A DNA stretch of 64,000 bases, taken from contig JACMZG010001913.1 of the NCBI GenBank assembly GCA_018340805.1, positions 31,464,996 to 31,528,995 of the forward strand, given 5' to 3'. Below the pieces are notes generated by a model. The model ran no database searches. It had not been told where the DNA came from and saw only the letters and a list, made by a program, of their open reading frames with translations. Source of the DNA: Microvelia longipes (taxonomy: Eukaryota > Arthropoda > Insecta > Hemiptera > Veliidae). Shown here one piece after another: positions 1 to 12,353 of the stretch. Each line of letters opens with the position of its first letter. Within the stretch, counting starts at the first letter, position 1. A program made the translations under genes and the position numbers.

Positions 1-770
1 ATAAATAGAAAAATAAATATATTAAAAAATAAAATGAAAAAGTTGGGCTTCCTCAATCCCAACAATTACCTTTAATTCATAATATTCACGAAATGGAGAG
101 CGCCCTTAAGTACAGGAAAAGTAAGTTGTGGCTCTGTCAGCACCCTGATAAGACATAGCCGGCACATGTTATTTCCGGTCCACAGTGATAAATTTGGGAC
201 GATGAACCTTATGTCAGATTTAACATATTCTCTCTATTTCGTTCGAAACGAAGCTGCTTATAACAATTCCACTGGATTCTGTTAAAATTTGGAAACCGGT
301 GGAAAGGTCTTTCTTAAGTAAAATTATATTGATATTCATTATTATAACGGCGTAATATGAATATAACGAATATTAATACAATTAATACAAAGATTAATGT
401 AATGGAGATATTATTTCTGTAGAGGTTCTATCGGTTAAATTTTGAAACATCGAAAACGCGTAAAATAGTCCAATAAAGAGCAAAAATTAAAGTCATACTT
501 GTTTAACATATCGTTTTTAAATCAAATATGGACATAAACAAATGTGGATGAGCCAAAAATGATTGATTTATTACAACTTCAAAACATCATTGCTGTAGAT
601 AAATTGGTGTTACACAGTTACCCTGAGAGCCCCAAAAAGATGTGTCAAGTTTCTTAATGTATAGACTACAGGGGGCAGTAATATATGTTTATGATTTAAG
701 TGGAGTAAAATGATTTTAATTTAATTATAAATATTAAAGGGTTGTAACAGGGTTTAAAATGCGTATACGA
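1..770. other. AT-rich stretch, no gene seen
   Basis: I see no coding region, RNA gene or recognisable repeat here. Reading frames are short and interrupted on both strands. Confidence 0.5.
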
Positions 771-890
771 GATTTCTGTTAATCTTAGCACTGGAATCAC
801 AGCTGTTTCCTCCAGAAACTCAGAACCAGAGGTTTTGAGTTTCAAGGTAGCCAGGGTATTATAAAAAAGAGTGCTAAAGTTGCGTTTAAA

Positions 891-1145
891 ATGTTTAAAA
901 TCAATATTACCATGAAAGATCTAGTATCTAGAGGTAAGGATGCTTTTCCTGATAAGCATCGGAATGACGTTTACCGTTGTAAGTGTGGAGGTTGTGGTAA
1001 AACATATACAGGACAAACTTGTCGTAACTACTCCACCAGGTTAGCAGAACAGAGAAACGAGGTTACCTCAAGAGAAACGAGCTTTCGTTGTCATATAAGA
1101 GAGGAGGAACATGGAAATGAAAATTTCGAAGAGTCGTTATTATGA
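891..1145 (+). pseudogene. Penelope-like element GIY-YIG endonuclease fragment
   Basis: An 84-codon open stretch resembles the C-terminal GIY-YIG nuclease of Penelope-like retroelements (PLEs). The visible core is VYRCKCGGCGKTYTGQT, followed by a basic NYSTRLAEQR segment. This fits the family pattern: a hydrophobic-Tyr strand, a small Cys cluster, Y-x-G-x-T, then an Arg-rich helix. In PLEs this domain nicks the target DNA for reverse transcription. The usual YIG is read as YTG. Only the first half of the domain is present, and the reading frame ends soon after. No reverse transcriptase lies directly upstream, so I call it a truncated relic. The ATG is simply the first in the open stretch and need not be a real start. 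Confidence 0.6.
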
Positions 1146-1925
1146 TTAAGGAATAAAATCATTTTTTCGGCACATATTTATAGCAAACCCTACAAACGGC
1201 GGGAGAATTTTTACTGATGGCACATTTTATCAATTTATACAACACAGATAGTTAAAGAACATATGCGATTCTTAACGTTGAATTTTAATTATTACGAAAA
1301 AATGACGTCACCAATGTACAGTTATGGCACCTTGCAATGAATGATGTGGCACGCAAAGAATGAAACATAAGAGCTGTTGTATCTTCCCTCTAAGTATTAG
1401 TCTCTTTGGATTCATGTTTCCCCTCCAGCTACTGTAATACTTCTTATCGAATTAATACCTGAGACGTCTATTTCAATACTCCTTCTAGGTTTCCAAGTTT
1501 CAGCTAACCAATTTCTAAATATTATAAAAAGTTTTATTATAGCATAACTTTATTTCACATACTTTTTTAAGATAAAGCATTTATAAAATAAAACTGAGAA
1601 AACTAACTGTTAATCAAAATTTAATCTAAAGAAAAAGTGAATTAACCGAAGTATCGAATATTTGAATATTCAACTCGTCTCTATAAACTCATACAAAAAC
1701 TTGAGAGAGTAATCTAAAGTATTTAAAATGCATGGAAACCCGGCATTCATTTAAAACTTTAAAATACCCAGATAAAATAAATGGGATTAATAACTTCAGG
1801 TTTATAGGACTCTAACTTTTATACTTTGCTGTAAAAATTTTAATTAATATAATTAAAAATTACACTTTTATGTAATTCAATATTATTATATTATGTAATC
1901 TTGTTAATTTTCTTTTACTTTGTAT
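1146..1925. other. AT-rich stretch, no gene seen
   Basis: This is intergenic sequence with no convincing frame or repeat. It probably includes decayed 3' sequence of the Penelope fragment just upstream, but I could not define an end. Confidence 0.4.
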
Positions 1926-1929
1926 CATT

Positions 1930-2520
1930 TATGGAAAATGAGTTATGAAAAAGTATTGTATTTGTAAGGTTGTACAAAAATAAACTATAGGTCTTCTTAT
2001 GCCATCCAGGATAAAATTATGACGTCATTAGGCAATCATTTAGTAATATTTGTATATTACTAAAATAAAGAAGTTTAAAAATTAAAAATTAAAATTAAAA
2101 TGACTCAACGAAAATTTCGAAAGTCCAAAAGAGCGAAAAAATACGTTTTAATTGATTTGAATTGTAGTGATATATAAGACCGACTGTAGTCATATATAAG
2201 ACCTACATATGTGCTAAGCTTCATATTATTATGACTATTAATTTAATTATCAGTATCTTTTTGTTCGAACGCCTTGTATTCGTTTTAAAAATACCTAACC
2301 CAATGGAGTTGAAGTGTGGTTTAAGTTGCGTAAAGGCAATCACGCAAAAAATATGTATAATATATTCCGTTTCAATGCGTCAAGTGTAACTACGGTTTTT
2401 TTATTATAAAAGTTAAAAAGCATAGAGTATGTTCAGTGTTTGGATAGGTGACCGCTTGGAATAAGAAATATGTATTTTCTGAGGGCGCATAAATGCCGAG
2501 GATAGCGAAAAGAGTCTGAT
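1930..2520 (+). repeat. 5S-related dispersed repeat, copy A (degenerate)
   Basis: This is a diverged copy of the family best seen at 60770-61549. The 5S-like box lies at 2412-2460: an AAGCA-type start, then TCAGTGTTTGGATAGGTGAC and CGCTTGGAA. That order matches the internal promoter half of 5S rRNA. Upstream are the family landmarks TGACGTCATTAGGCAAT and the ATATAAGAC...ACATATGTG block. The 3' end is eroded. Confidence 0.5.
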
Positions 2521-2544
2521 GACGTGTTTCAGTATACATTTGGT

Positions 2545-2715
2545 GACTTTTAATTTCCCTCATTTATACCGTCGGTATATTGGAAATGTATTGTGTTTGC
2601 AAACAAAATCCAAAATCGGGCTTACACCAGAATTATCTGTTTCAGATGACTTTTTGAGTGGTTTTCCAAAATTTGTGTGTTTTGTCTGTCTGTTATCATC
2701 GTAGCTTCAGTGTAC
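2545..2715 (+). repeat. 5S-related repeat, 5' end fragment
   Basis: It begins with the family's 5' signature, a CCTCATTTATACCG...GGTATAT dyad, then GTATTGTGTTTGCAAAC. The GAGTGGTTTT and TGTCTGTTATCATCGTAG blocks follow. Only the first ~170 bp of the unit are present, abutting copy A. Confidence 0.5.
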
Positions 2716-2734
2716 TTGCCTAGAGAATTGATTT

Positions 2735-2810
2735 AGATGATGATTCCGACGTTTCGTTTCTACTGTGGGAGACATTTTCAGAGATGAAGGACATCATCAG
2801 AGACTATTAG
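2735..2810 (-). other. Possible Penelope terminal remnant with hammerhead-like boxes
   Basis: On the minus strand CTCTGATGATGTCC is followed ~35 bases later by GAAACGAAACGTCGG. CTGATGA and GAAAC are the two core boxes of the hammerhead fold often found in Penelope termini. Stem II between them is not convincingly paired, so this is a decayed remnant at best. Confidence 0.25.
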
Positions 2811-3510
2811 AGACGAACCACCTCATGGGATTTTTTTTGTCTAGTTTAAAGGTGATTTTCGTACTTCGGCACCAGGATGCAGCACAGTCGTTTTGGAGTA
2901 GTTGCGTACTTCCTCAATGGATTGCGCCACTGACTCATACTCCGTACACACACAAGCAAACTGCACACCTCACACTGAGATATCTCCTGTAATGGTCAAC
3001 AACCCTTGGTTCCATCCCTTATCTGCCATACTTCTCTTAAACATCTATACCCCTAATCCTTAATCCCCTTACCTATGTCTATTGTAATTCATTATTATTA
3101 TGCATATTGGTTTTTACCAATTTTTTAAGGATGGGAATTTTATCTATATACCTTCAACAAATATTATTGTGAAAATATAAGATAAGAAGTGTTAGATCTA
3201 ATCTTTTTAACTTATATCTCTAATTTTAATACTTTCAATAATAACTTGCATTTCTTTTAACCCTCTAACAGTTTTTAATCGTAATTTCCTTACCTGTTTT
3301 TTACTAGGTTAATATTATTTGCTAAGTTATTGTTAAATAATAGATTTTCATCAAAATATTTCAATTTATCAAAAATTACACGGAAAAAAGTTTAACGGAA
3401 AAAGTACTCCCAATCAATGCACATGGATAAAAAAATACGGTGAAAAAATTATTCAAAATAAGTACACCTTAAACTTGCTAACAATTTATGGATATTTAGA
3501 TTAAATCTAA

Positions 3511-3605
3511 GAATCAGTTACGGGGTACCTCAGAACTTTTCCTCGTCACATCGGATTCGCTACGCTTATTTTTCCTACGACTGACTTGCTTCGCTCGTCT
3601 TTATT
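3511..3605 (-). repeat. 5S-related repeat, 3' end fragment
   Basis: Read on the minus strand it carries GCGTAGCGAATCCGATGTGA and AAAGTTCTGAGGTACCCCGT, the conserved 3' end of the 5S-related family. The 5S box itself is absent, so the copy is 5'-truncated. Confidence 0.55.
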
Positions 3606-3661
3606 TGACATGAATATATACATTTTAAAATTATTTACTACAAGTCTCAATATGTACATAT

Positions 3662-3795
3662 AATTTAGCGAATTTCCTTTGGGAATAAAATTCGCTAATA
3701 GGAAAGAAGTCATGGCGGAATTCGAACCTCGGACCACGTCACAAATCCGTTCAGAGTTCCTAATGACGAAAAAATACGTTTCGCGAAACTTTATG

Positions 3796-3866
<71 letters not shown>

Positions 3867-4160
3867 ATTACAAGCGAAATATCGTAATGAATAAATAAAT
3901 TAACAACCATTAAGTAGTCTCTTTTGTGTACCTAACAAGAAAATATTATATGTATTTCTAGACACTTTCTTGTAAACACTCTATCTTTCGAACGGATTAA
4001 TTTTTTTAATCAAACTTGGTACAAAAATCAACCTTCGGGAGGACACAAACCTATTGAAAACCAGGTTTTTGTGACGTCATTAACCCGGTTTGCTGAGTCA
4101 GCAAAATTTTGAAAAAATCGGCAAAATTCAGGGTTAATATTTTTCTCTTATTGGTCTGTA
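3662..4160 (+). repeat. Composite TA-bearing element, copy 1
   Basis: It starts with a terminal hairpin (AGCGAATTTCC...AAAATTCGCT). A segment with a tRNA-like B-box (minus strand GGTTCGAATTCCGCC) and a (TA)n array follow. It ends with GTGACGTCATTAACCCGG and TTGCTGAGTCAGCAAAATTT. The same blocks occur in the same order, inverted, at 24520-25030, which shows it is a dispersed element and not chance similarity. I do not recognise a named family. A Helentron-derived (HINE-like) origin is possible because those elements also carry terminal hairpins and internal microsatellites. Confidence 0.6.
3797..3868. repeat. (TA)n microsatellite
   Basis: An alternating TA tract inside composite element copy 1, with phase flips (TATAATATA, TATATTATA). 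Confidence 0.9.
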
Positions 4161-4184
4161 TTTCAATACAAGTATTTTTAAAAA

Positions 4185-4640
4185 GGAAATGCGCTAAAAC
4201 CTTAAAAGATAACTGACTAAGCTTAAAGATAAGTAACTAAGCTTTAAACTAGTGCAAATAATAGTGCGTACTTCTAATTTTAGAGGCATAGTTTTCTACA
4301 ACTAACTGGAGAATTATGCGCATTTTCTATGGAAAATACAGACAAAATGAGTTACGAGCAGTGATTGACAATTGAGTAACTGCTTAGGTTCTAAAGCATG
4401 AACCGGAACCACGCAATGGGCATGGTTCTAGCATAAGCAAGAAATGGGTTGTTTAGCACGGAAACACGCATTCTAAATAAAATTCGCCCGACAGCGGACC
4501 ACCGCGCCGGAATTATTTATTTAGTAGTTGTAAACTTATATAATGTGAGAAACTATAAAAATGATCATTCCAACCATTATTGTTGTTAAGCACGGAAACA
4601 CGCATCCAAAGGAAATTCGCCCCGACAATTATTATTATGA
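4185..4640 (+). repeat. Half-palindrome repeat, GC-richer
   Basis: This matches the loop and one arm of the long palindrome at 23428-24083. Shared blocks are GGAAATGCGCTAAAACC, CAAAATGAGTTACGAGCAGT, CTAAAGCATGAACCGGAACC and twice a CGGAAACACG...AAATTCGCCCGACA module. It is clearly GC-richer than its surroundings. Only one arm is present here. Confidence 0.65.
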
Positions 4641-6420
4641 TCTTTTAACACTAAATATTGGAGGAAGATTAAATTGCAACATTAATATCATTGTATATAT
4701 ACCATTATGATGAAAAGAAAATAATATCATTGTAAGAACCATCTCTTAGGTTTGTGGAACTTAAAGTAAATCCATTTAAATGCTATTGTGAAAATTGTCA
4801 AGGTAGGGTTGGGTCAGGTAGAAGAAAGTAGTTGATGTGATGAACATCTAAAGACAAAGATGGATATATCGCGAAATTGGTTGTCTCTTTCTATTATCCA
4901 AAGTTAAACATGTTGCTACCTGAGAGCGACACTGTACAGAAGAAAATTTTCTAGAAATGTGAGGGTGGGGTAGAACTAGCCTTACCAAAATCTCCCATAT
5001 AGGTGGGGCCTCTGGTTCTAAGTACTCCGTGACATCATGGACGAAAACTATCCAATGCAGTTTTGTTGACCATCGTGTTTTCATCCATGATGCCCTACTT
5101 CCCTTAAGATGCCTCCTACAGTGAAAGTAAAACGTAAGAATTACCATTAACAATAACACGTTTACCACCGGATGACCCAAATCTTTATAATAATGGCCGC
5201 GGAAGCCTACGCAGTTTTTGCACTTACCTAATTATCTTACTTCTGTATATTTGATGTCCTGTTCTTTTGTAAATGTATAAGGTTCAATATGAGAAGTTCA
5301 AGTTTAAAAGTTCAATTTTTAAATATTGGCTTTATTTCAAAACTTTAAGTATTGAATCTTAATTTGATTATACCCAAAATTTGAAAAGATACCTTGTGTA
5401 TTTCTTTTGAAGTGTAGATGTTTCACTTTTAGTGGGACATCCACAAAGCAACCAAAACTTGAACCTTACTAAAGTCATAAGGTTTTACTACTGAATCCTC
5501 CTCATAATACGCATAAGGCTGATTAATAAAGTTGAATTTCTTGATCAATTAACTTTTGTAAATGTAAAGCTCAAAGAGCTTGTTAATTAGCAAGTAAAAT
5601 TTGCATGAATAGCAAAGGGTTAGTGAAACTAAATAGATTTTGTAAGTAAATAAGGCACTTCCAGTGAGGTGGGTTGTAAGTTATTCAGCCCAATGGAAAA
5701 GGTGCTTTAGAGTGTTAACGTCGTTAAAACAGGCAAATTTACCAAAAGTAGTAACAAAATTACCATATTTAGATAATAGTTACCAAAATAATAATAATAA
5801 ATTTGAACTCGTAAAATTTAGTTGATTAAAGATAATTGGGTGTACCATTTTCAAAAATCTTAGACCATCTTATTTTTTTTTATTTATGAATGATTTATTT
5901 TTGGTACTTCTGGAGTGTTTCATCCTGTATATATCCAAGAATAGTACCTCCATTTTATTATTGGAATTATTATTGCATTAATTATTGGTACTTATAAATA
6001 TTAAAAAAAATACTTACTACTTTGTTAATTTAATAATTTCAAGTTATATTTGTTGCACCCCCCGGTCAATGTGATGCCCCCTATACTTTTGAGATTCCCC
6101 CCCCCCGTTGAAGAACCTCTGAAAGGAACCCCTGTACTAGTTTTTCCTGGAATAGACTTTTTTAAAACCCTAAATAAAAACAGGCAATACTTTGACTCCA
6201 GATATTGTTTTAACAATACAATTTTAATAACAAAACAAAAGCTAATAGTAAGATAAATAGTACATTAAAATAGATAAAAAAGGGAGGCGCACAAGACTGT
6301 TGCACTGGACGGAAAAGATGTATGGGGTTGACTGGGAGGATGCCAAGGTTTTAGGGTTTTATTAAAAGTGGTCACATCGACTACGGAATGGCTTTATTTG
6401 ATTGAGCACCCCAAAATACA
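4641..6420. other. No recognisable gene; one unassigned open frame on the minus strand (4848-5180)
   Basis: The 110-codon minus-strand frame at 4848-5180 lies in locally GC-richer DNA, but I recognise no domain. It has a Cys/His-poor mixed composition and no clear splice context. The rest is AT-rich with short C-runs near 6058 and 6098. Confidence 0.3.
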
Positions 6421-6424
6421 CTCA

Positions 6425-6471
6425 GACACACACACACACATACACAACACACACACATATATACATATATA

Positions 6472-6540
<69 letters not shown>
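6425..6540. repeat. (CA)n/(TA)n compound microsatellite
   Basis: A CACACA tract runs straight into an alternating TA tract with phase flips. Confidence 0.85.
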
Positions 6541-7185
6541 CTTATTGCGTAATTTACTTTTGAAAGTTGCTAAAATAAAAGAATAAGATGAGAATGTTTG
6601 TCAAATTAAACTGAGTTACTTGAAAACTCCAAAAACAAAGACTGACAAAGTTCCATTTCTTTCGACATCGAGGTGAACTAGAAGGTGTTAAGTTTAATCT
6701 TACTAAAAGCTCCCGATATCATTTCCTAAGAGAAAGTCGAGACTGTAAAATACGTTTCCATGTTCTGCTACTCATCTTATATCTCTTTTTGGCAAGGCTT
6801 AAGGCTCTCTTAGCTAGCGTAAGGAATCATACCTGCTCTCAAATGGAAATATATTTGGTAGCAATGTGAGCAGCCCTACCACGAATCGTGTCTTCTTAGA
6901 GTCAGTTTTAGAAAGATGCCTAAAGATATTGTCCCAGCATAATTTAAAATTCAAACTTGGCTTTTGCTAAAAAGCCATTTTTCTAATTACACTTCTTCAA
7001 CGAATGTGTAGGTACACAGGAAAAGTATTATATTCTCTTTAAATACCCAAAACTAAGAATTTATCAAAATCTTCCGTTTCAAGAATTTTTAAGACGTTAG
7101 GTGGTTTTCTCCAATGTTTTGAGTGTTAGTGTTATTCCGTGTCATGCTTTATATGTTTGTGAACAAGTAAAAACGTGAATATTTT
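6541..7185. other. No gene seen
   Basis: AT-rich sequence without a convincing frame, RNA or repeat. Confidence 0.4.
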
Positions 7186-7188
7186 AAC

Positions 7189-7400
7189 TTTTCCTCATTT
7201 TCACCGTAGTATTATAGAAAGAGAAATGTGTTTGCACCTATATTATCTATTTTAGGCGTTTGAAGACCTCCTGAGTGGTTTTACAAAGTAATTTGTATTT
7301 ACCTGTTATTATCATGGCTATCAGTTCAAAAATGCTAAAGATCGAACAATTGGTACAAAAATCTAGTTGTACTAATTTTTTTTTGACGTCACTAATAGAC
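7189..7400 (+). repeat. 5S-related repeat, 5' end fragment
   Basis: It carries the family's 5' blocks in order: TTCCTCATTTTCACCG, GAAATGTGTTTGCA, AGACCTCCTGAGTGGTTTT, TGTTATTATCATGGCT, GGTACAAAAATC and TTTGACGTCACTAAT. The 3' two-thirds, including the 5S box, is missing. Confidence 0.5.
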
Positions 7401-8690
7401 TGCCTGGATTTAAACAAGCAAATTTTATTTCCACTTTCGAGTAATAGCTACCCATTGATAAATAGAGTATTTGAATTTTTTCGAAAAAGGTTTTTTGCTC
7501 ATAAAATAAATAAATATGTTTAAAAAATTATATTAAGCTGTAAAAAAATATTTAATTTAATTTTAAAGAGTAAGCATTTAAAGAGGGGAGTGGGGTGAAA
7601 ACGGAACGTTCTAAAGGTTGGGTAGTTTAACAAACAGATGGGAGTTTTAGTTTGAAGTATCGTTAGGTCAAAAGTTGCTTACAGTTCAATAGGATGTAAA
7701 GAAGACTTAAACAAAACAATTCCGTGTTCCAGGTAATACAATGTCTAAGGAACGTGATGACTACAGCTGTCAGTATTATCTTGTTGACAGTATAGAATAA
7801 ACTCTTATGAGTGTTGCTCTAGTGAATATTGTACTACATGGCGGTATCCGTACGTCTGACGTCACACAAACAGTCGATGCCGTTTTTCCGAAAATGTTTA
7901 AATATTTTTTTTTGCTATATCATCAAAAGTATAATTTCTTTTATTCTAATATTTTACTGGGTGTTCTTTTATAAAACGTACTTAAAGATAATGCAATAAA
8001 AACAAATTGTGCAAATACGCTATAGCAAGATAAGCTTCTGTTGGCCCTTCTTATTTACATGCTATATAAAAAGAATAAAATATATTTATGTATTTTATAT
8101 GTATGCCTGTAAAATAATAAAATAAAATATAAAATAATGTAATTTATTGGGAAGTTTAGAAAACTTCACCTGCGTTTAAAAGTATATTTTATGATTTTGT
8201 TACGAAGCAATATTATAAAACTTATTAACGGTTTTACAGCATGTTAGAAGAAAGTTTCCTATTTAATGGCCCTTTCTTTAACTTATCAGGTTTTCTTGGC
8301 TGAAAATAATTTTGAACAAGATAGATTCTGTGTTTTAAAAAAGTTAAGGATTGACTAAAACGTGTTTTACTGAGACTAACTGGACGTATCTTGGGTAAAG
8401 ATAGTATAACATGGATTTACAATAATTTTTTACTACATCGTATCTTTTTTAATACGTTGATGATGACTTGAATTAATGCTGTTAATAAACTGTTAACGAA
8501 GACTTTTTATAGGCAAAGTTTTAACTTTAAAACGTGTCTATGATATGTAAGTAGACGAAAATTTGATTTACGCCAAAATTTAAGTTCTACGTACCAGTAT
8601 TGATTGAGGTAGATAAAGGCTTCAATAAACAGACAAATTCAATTTATTTGGACTAAAAAACAATAAGTAGCTGTAGTAAGTTAAGAGTTA
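7401..8690. other. No gene seen
   Basis: AT-rich sequence. A short GACGTCAC motif near 7858 recalls the 5S-related family, but nothing around it supports a copy. Confidence 0.4.
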
Positions 8691-8693
8691 CAC

Positions 8694-9400
8694 CAAAATT
8701 CGGGTTCGAGGTACCTCAGAACTTTCTTAAACCTCATCGGATTCGCAAAGCTCAACCGCATGACTTCGGACTGACTTTGCTCATCTTCAGAATATGGAAA
8801 TCCCATAAATAAATTTATATTTTAGTTTGGACCCACATGGCTTATCATCTTATTCTTGGCGGTCATCTATTCAGGTACTGAATAGATTAGGCCTATTCTA
8901 GGCCGCCTAACATTAGTGTTCCATTAATAACTCTAGATATACTAGCCACTAGTATATACTACTATTTATTTAATAAATTAAGGAATACACTTGTACCAAA
9001 GAACAACATGATTAAATTATTTTTTGATTATTAACAATTAAAAAAAACGTATGAGTGCCACTTCTAACCACCTTTACGTGTTAGATAAAACTTGGCACAC
9101 ATGTTGTTATTTTATATATGCGTGCTTCATGTCTATTTGATCCGAACATTTTTTCACGTTTAATGAATTAATGTTTTTTGCTTTGTCATTATTGCCTGTT
9201 TATGACAATAATATTTTCCGGACAGCTCAACCTAACCTAAAGAATGATTTTTGTATAAAGTTTTAGCTATCTAGAAAAATATACACAAGGAGCCACAATG
9301 ATAATACAAATACAGACAGACAACTGTGAAAAACATTCAGGAGGCCTCATAACACCTGATACGGATAATTTATATGGAATCCCAGTTTTAGATTGTTAGC
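8694..9400 (-). repeat. 5S-related repeat, copy D (near full length, degenerate)
   Basis: Read on the minus strand the order is complete. The 5' blocks lie near 9340-9400 (CTGAATGTTTTTCACAG with TGTCTGTCTG). The central TGACAAAGC block follows, then a 5S-like TCAGTACCTGAATAGATGAC near 8850-8885. The 3' end AAGTTCTGAGGTACCTCGAA is at 8698-8722. It is weathered, but all landmarks are collinear. Confidence 0.55.
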
Positions 9401-9420
9401 GGAAAAATTGTATATATTTG

Positions 9421-9422
9421 TG

Positions 9423-9464
<42 letters not shown>

Positions 9465-9482
9465 ATATAATATGTATATATG
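9421..9482. repeat. (TA)n microsatellite
   Basis: Alternating TA with internal phase flips, just beyond the 5' end of copy D. Confidence 0.9.
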
Positions 9483-10521
9483 TGGAAAAAAGTAAAGTAT
9501 TAACTTATATATTATAATAATCTATTGCTATTTTGCCAAACTCAAAAGACATTCTTAAATACTACTCGTAATGAAAGATATGTGAAACTTTTCCCCCTCT
9601 CAGAGAGTGTTGCGACCCCCCCCCCCTTCCTCACTTAAAGTTTTGGCTGGCAACAGCCTGGTACTATAATAAGAGGTCCACTAATTTACGGCTACAGCCA
9701 GGCCACTATTACTTTAGTTTCGTTTTGTGTGATTGGTTGTAAGGGATTCAGCAATATTTAAAGGGTGCATTAGAGAAATTTTAATACTAAACTTTGTAAA
9801 AAAAATGCACAAAAAGCCAAAATTTTTTTCAAAGAAATTCCCTGAATTTGCACAAATTAACCAATTTGTTGGGGTTTTTGAAAAAGTCATTTCAAAACCC
9901 GTTTACTTTGGTTGTAGTTGTCTGAATTTGATGAAAAACATTTGTTTTTTAGGAAATATATTTGTACAATTTTCTAAAATTTAGAGCGAGCGCTTTCGTA
10001 TGAAGGGCTCCACTCCGGATAGGCAGACTATGCTTTTCCTTTATAATTTAAGGTACATTTTCAGATATATTTGGTTTGAAGTAGTACAAAATAAGTCACA
10101 TTTTTTAGGCCTGGCTCTTAGACAGTATTAAAATATGCTTGTTTTGAGTCATACTACTTAATGATCTTTCCACGTCCATACAACGTTTCTAGTACAATCT
10201 AAGCGAGAACAACAAAAAAAAAACAACGCTAGAAATTTATTTACTTTGTTTCTATTGAGACCAACAGTGACAACAACAAAGGTGTTAGGAAATATGTATT
10301 CTGAAGTGCCTCTAAAATATTTTTTAATGAACGAATTACCTCAACTTCTAGAAAATTTAAAAATAATATTGATAAAACATGAAACCAAACTAATATAAAC
10401 TGTTGCATTGTTCTTAAAGCAGACGTGATATTTTACGATTTAACAATATGTTTCTCATTAAAACACTCTCTTAATATAAGTACATATATGGCTTTTTGTT
10501 TGGCTTACTTATTAATATGCC
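9483..10521. other. No gene seen
   Basis: AT-rich. A short TTGGCTGGCAACAGCCTGG stretch at 9643-9661 has a relative near 53600 (TCGGCTGGCAACGGGCCTG), so both may belong to an unnamed low-copy repeat. Confidence 0.35.
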
Positions 10522-10541
10522 TACTAACAATGCACTATTAA

Positions 10542-11950
10542 TTATTTAAAATTAATAGTGTTAAAACTATTAATACATTTAAACCTAAAATAGAGAGTTT
10601 TAAAACAAGTATAACGATTACTGAGTGTGAAAAGTTTTATCATAGCCTTTATAGTGAACCAAAACAAAAACAAACTGATAATGATAGTAATGTTTTTATT
10701 GAGACACATGAGATTAATGACCCTACCTTAGATTCAGTTATAACAGATGGTGAAGTTATATTTGCTATAAACAAAGCTAACTCAAAATCAGCACCTGGAA
10801 ATGATGGTATAAGTAATGATTTTTACAAAAACTTGCCTAAGTCCTGGCTCAGCTTATTTACTGATTTTTTCAATAAAATATTAGAAAGTGGAGAGACCCC
10901 AAGCAATTGGTCTGAGGCCATTACTAAATTAATATATAAAAAGGGTGACAAGAATAACTTAAACAATTATAGAGGTATTTCACTTACTAATTGCTTAGGA
11001 AAAATTTTTACTTCGATATTAAATGAACGCTTAAAATCATGGGTAGAGAAAAACAGCTTAATACCAGACATGCAGAATGGGTTCAGAAAAAATAGAAGCA
11101 CAACTGACAACATTTTTATTCTTAATGCTTTAATACAAAACCACATACGAATTCCAAAAAGAAAAGTAAAAGTAGCTTTTGTTGATTTTAAGAAAGCTTT
11201 TGACAGCCTTCTTCATGCTAGATTTTTTCAAAAGTTGAAAGAAATAAAATTAAGCAACAAATTTTTTAACATAATTTATAATTTATAAAAAAATGCAAAA
11301 ACAAAAATTAATTTTAACAATGAGTTTAGCCATGAAATTAAAATCCTTAGAGGGCTTTTACAGGGCGAAATCCTCTCACCATTGGCCTTTTAACTTATTC
11401 ATAGCAGATATTGAACGGTTCTTCAAAGAAAAGGTTTTAAAGGTTTAAGTTTAGACGGTGTGACATATGTATATTTATTAGCTTATGCAGACGACCTTAC
11501 AAATTAGCTGACTCGACTATCAATTTAAATAAAGCTCTAAACATACTTTATCAGTACTGTCAACTTAATGGCTTAGAGGTAAATATAGAGAAAACTAAAG
11601 TAATGACTTTCTCAAAAGGTAAATTATCAAATAAAAATAGTAATTGCTACTACAACGGACAACTGTTAGAAGAAGTAACCAAATTTAATTACCTCGGTGT
11701 GTGGTTCAGCAGAAAAGGGCTATTTGAAGAAGCTAGCAAGCAAGCAGTGAGTAAATCACGGTCAGCGGCGGGTGTTATGAGAGAAACTCTGGCAAAAACA
11801 AATAACAACTCTTTCCAAGCAACAAAGCAAGTTTATAATGCCAGTGTTCTCAGCACACTACTCTATGCTGCGCCTGTTTGGTCGCTTAGGTATCTCGAAT
11901 CCCTTGAAATTGCTCAAAACTTCTTTTTTAAAATTATTTCTGTTTATTAA
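10542..11950 (+). pseudogene. LINE ORF2 reverse transcriptase, broken
   Basis: The frame opens at the truncation point and runs to a TAA at 11286-11288. It shows KSAPGNDGIS (near 10787), NNYRGISLTNCLGK (near 10965), MQNGFRKNRSTTDNIF (near 11071) and VAFVDFKKAFDS (near 11172, the first catalytic Asp block). The homology continues past the stop as RGLLQGEILSPLAF, where the usual QGD/QGC is QGE. Frameshifts near 11392, 11433 and 11505 follow. The catalytic box AYADDL is intact at 11484-11495. The frame then reopens (11505-11950) through the thumb, with FNYLGVWFS and LLYAAPVWS. This is a reverse transcriptase of the APE-type LINE groups (I/Jockey/CR1 region); I cannot fix the clade. It is non-functional as it stands. 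Confidence 0.85.
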
Positions 11951-12353
11951 AAAATACACCCCATTACATAATTAGACAGGAATTCAATTTAGAAAATGTA
12001 TCAATAAGAGTACTTCAGCTAACCCTAAATACATTAACCATATTCATGACCTAAAAGAAATAATTTGTTAAAAAATCGCTTTTAATCGTCTTTTGTTTTT
12101 GGATTGCTCCTAATAATGACATCAGGTATAATTGGATAAGCAAGTAAAGCAGATTCTTAAATCTGTAAATCTTGATACTGACTTTATTTTTTTATCAACT
12201 TTTGATAACAAAAAAAATTAATGACATAACTAACTTATACTACCAGAAACTTAAACAGACAGACTTAGAAAAATACAGCAATCTACTTACGCGACATATA
12301 CAAGGGTACTTAACAGCTTCAACCATGACGACTCTAACTATTTAAATGCTAAC

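Noticed and set aside
891..1145. Intact homing endonuclease gene
   Set aside because: Only part of the GIY-YIG domain is present, and its form matches Penelope elements more than mobile introns.
4848..5180. Host gene on the minus strand
   Set aside because: It is 110 codons long with no recognisable domain, no splice or promoter context and no homologous fragment elsewhere in the window.
6058..6110. C-runs as a structured signal (also near 9617)
   Set aside because: They are isolated homopolymer runs without a repeat pattern, and such runs are also prone to sequencing error.
9228..9240. Telomere-like CCTAACCTAA (also near 32570)
   Set aside because: Only two units at each place, far below an interstitial telomere array.
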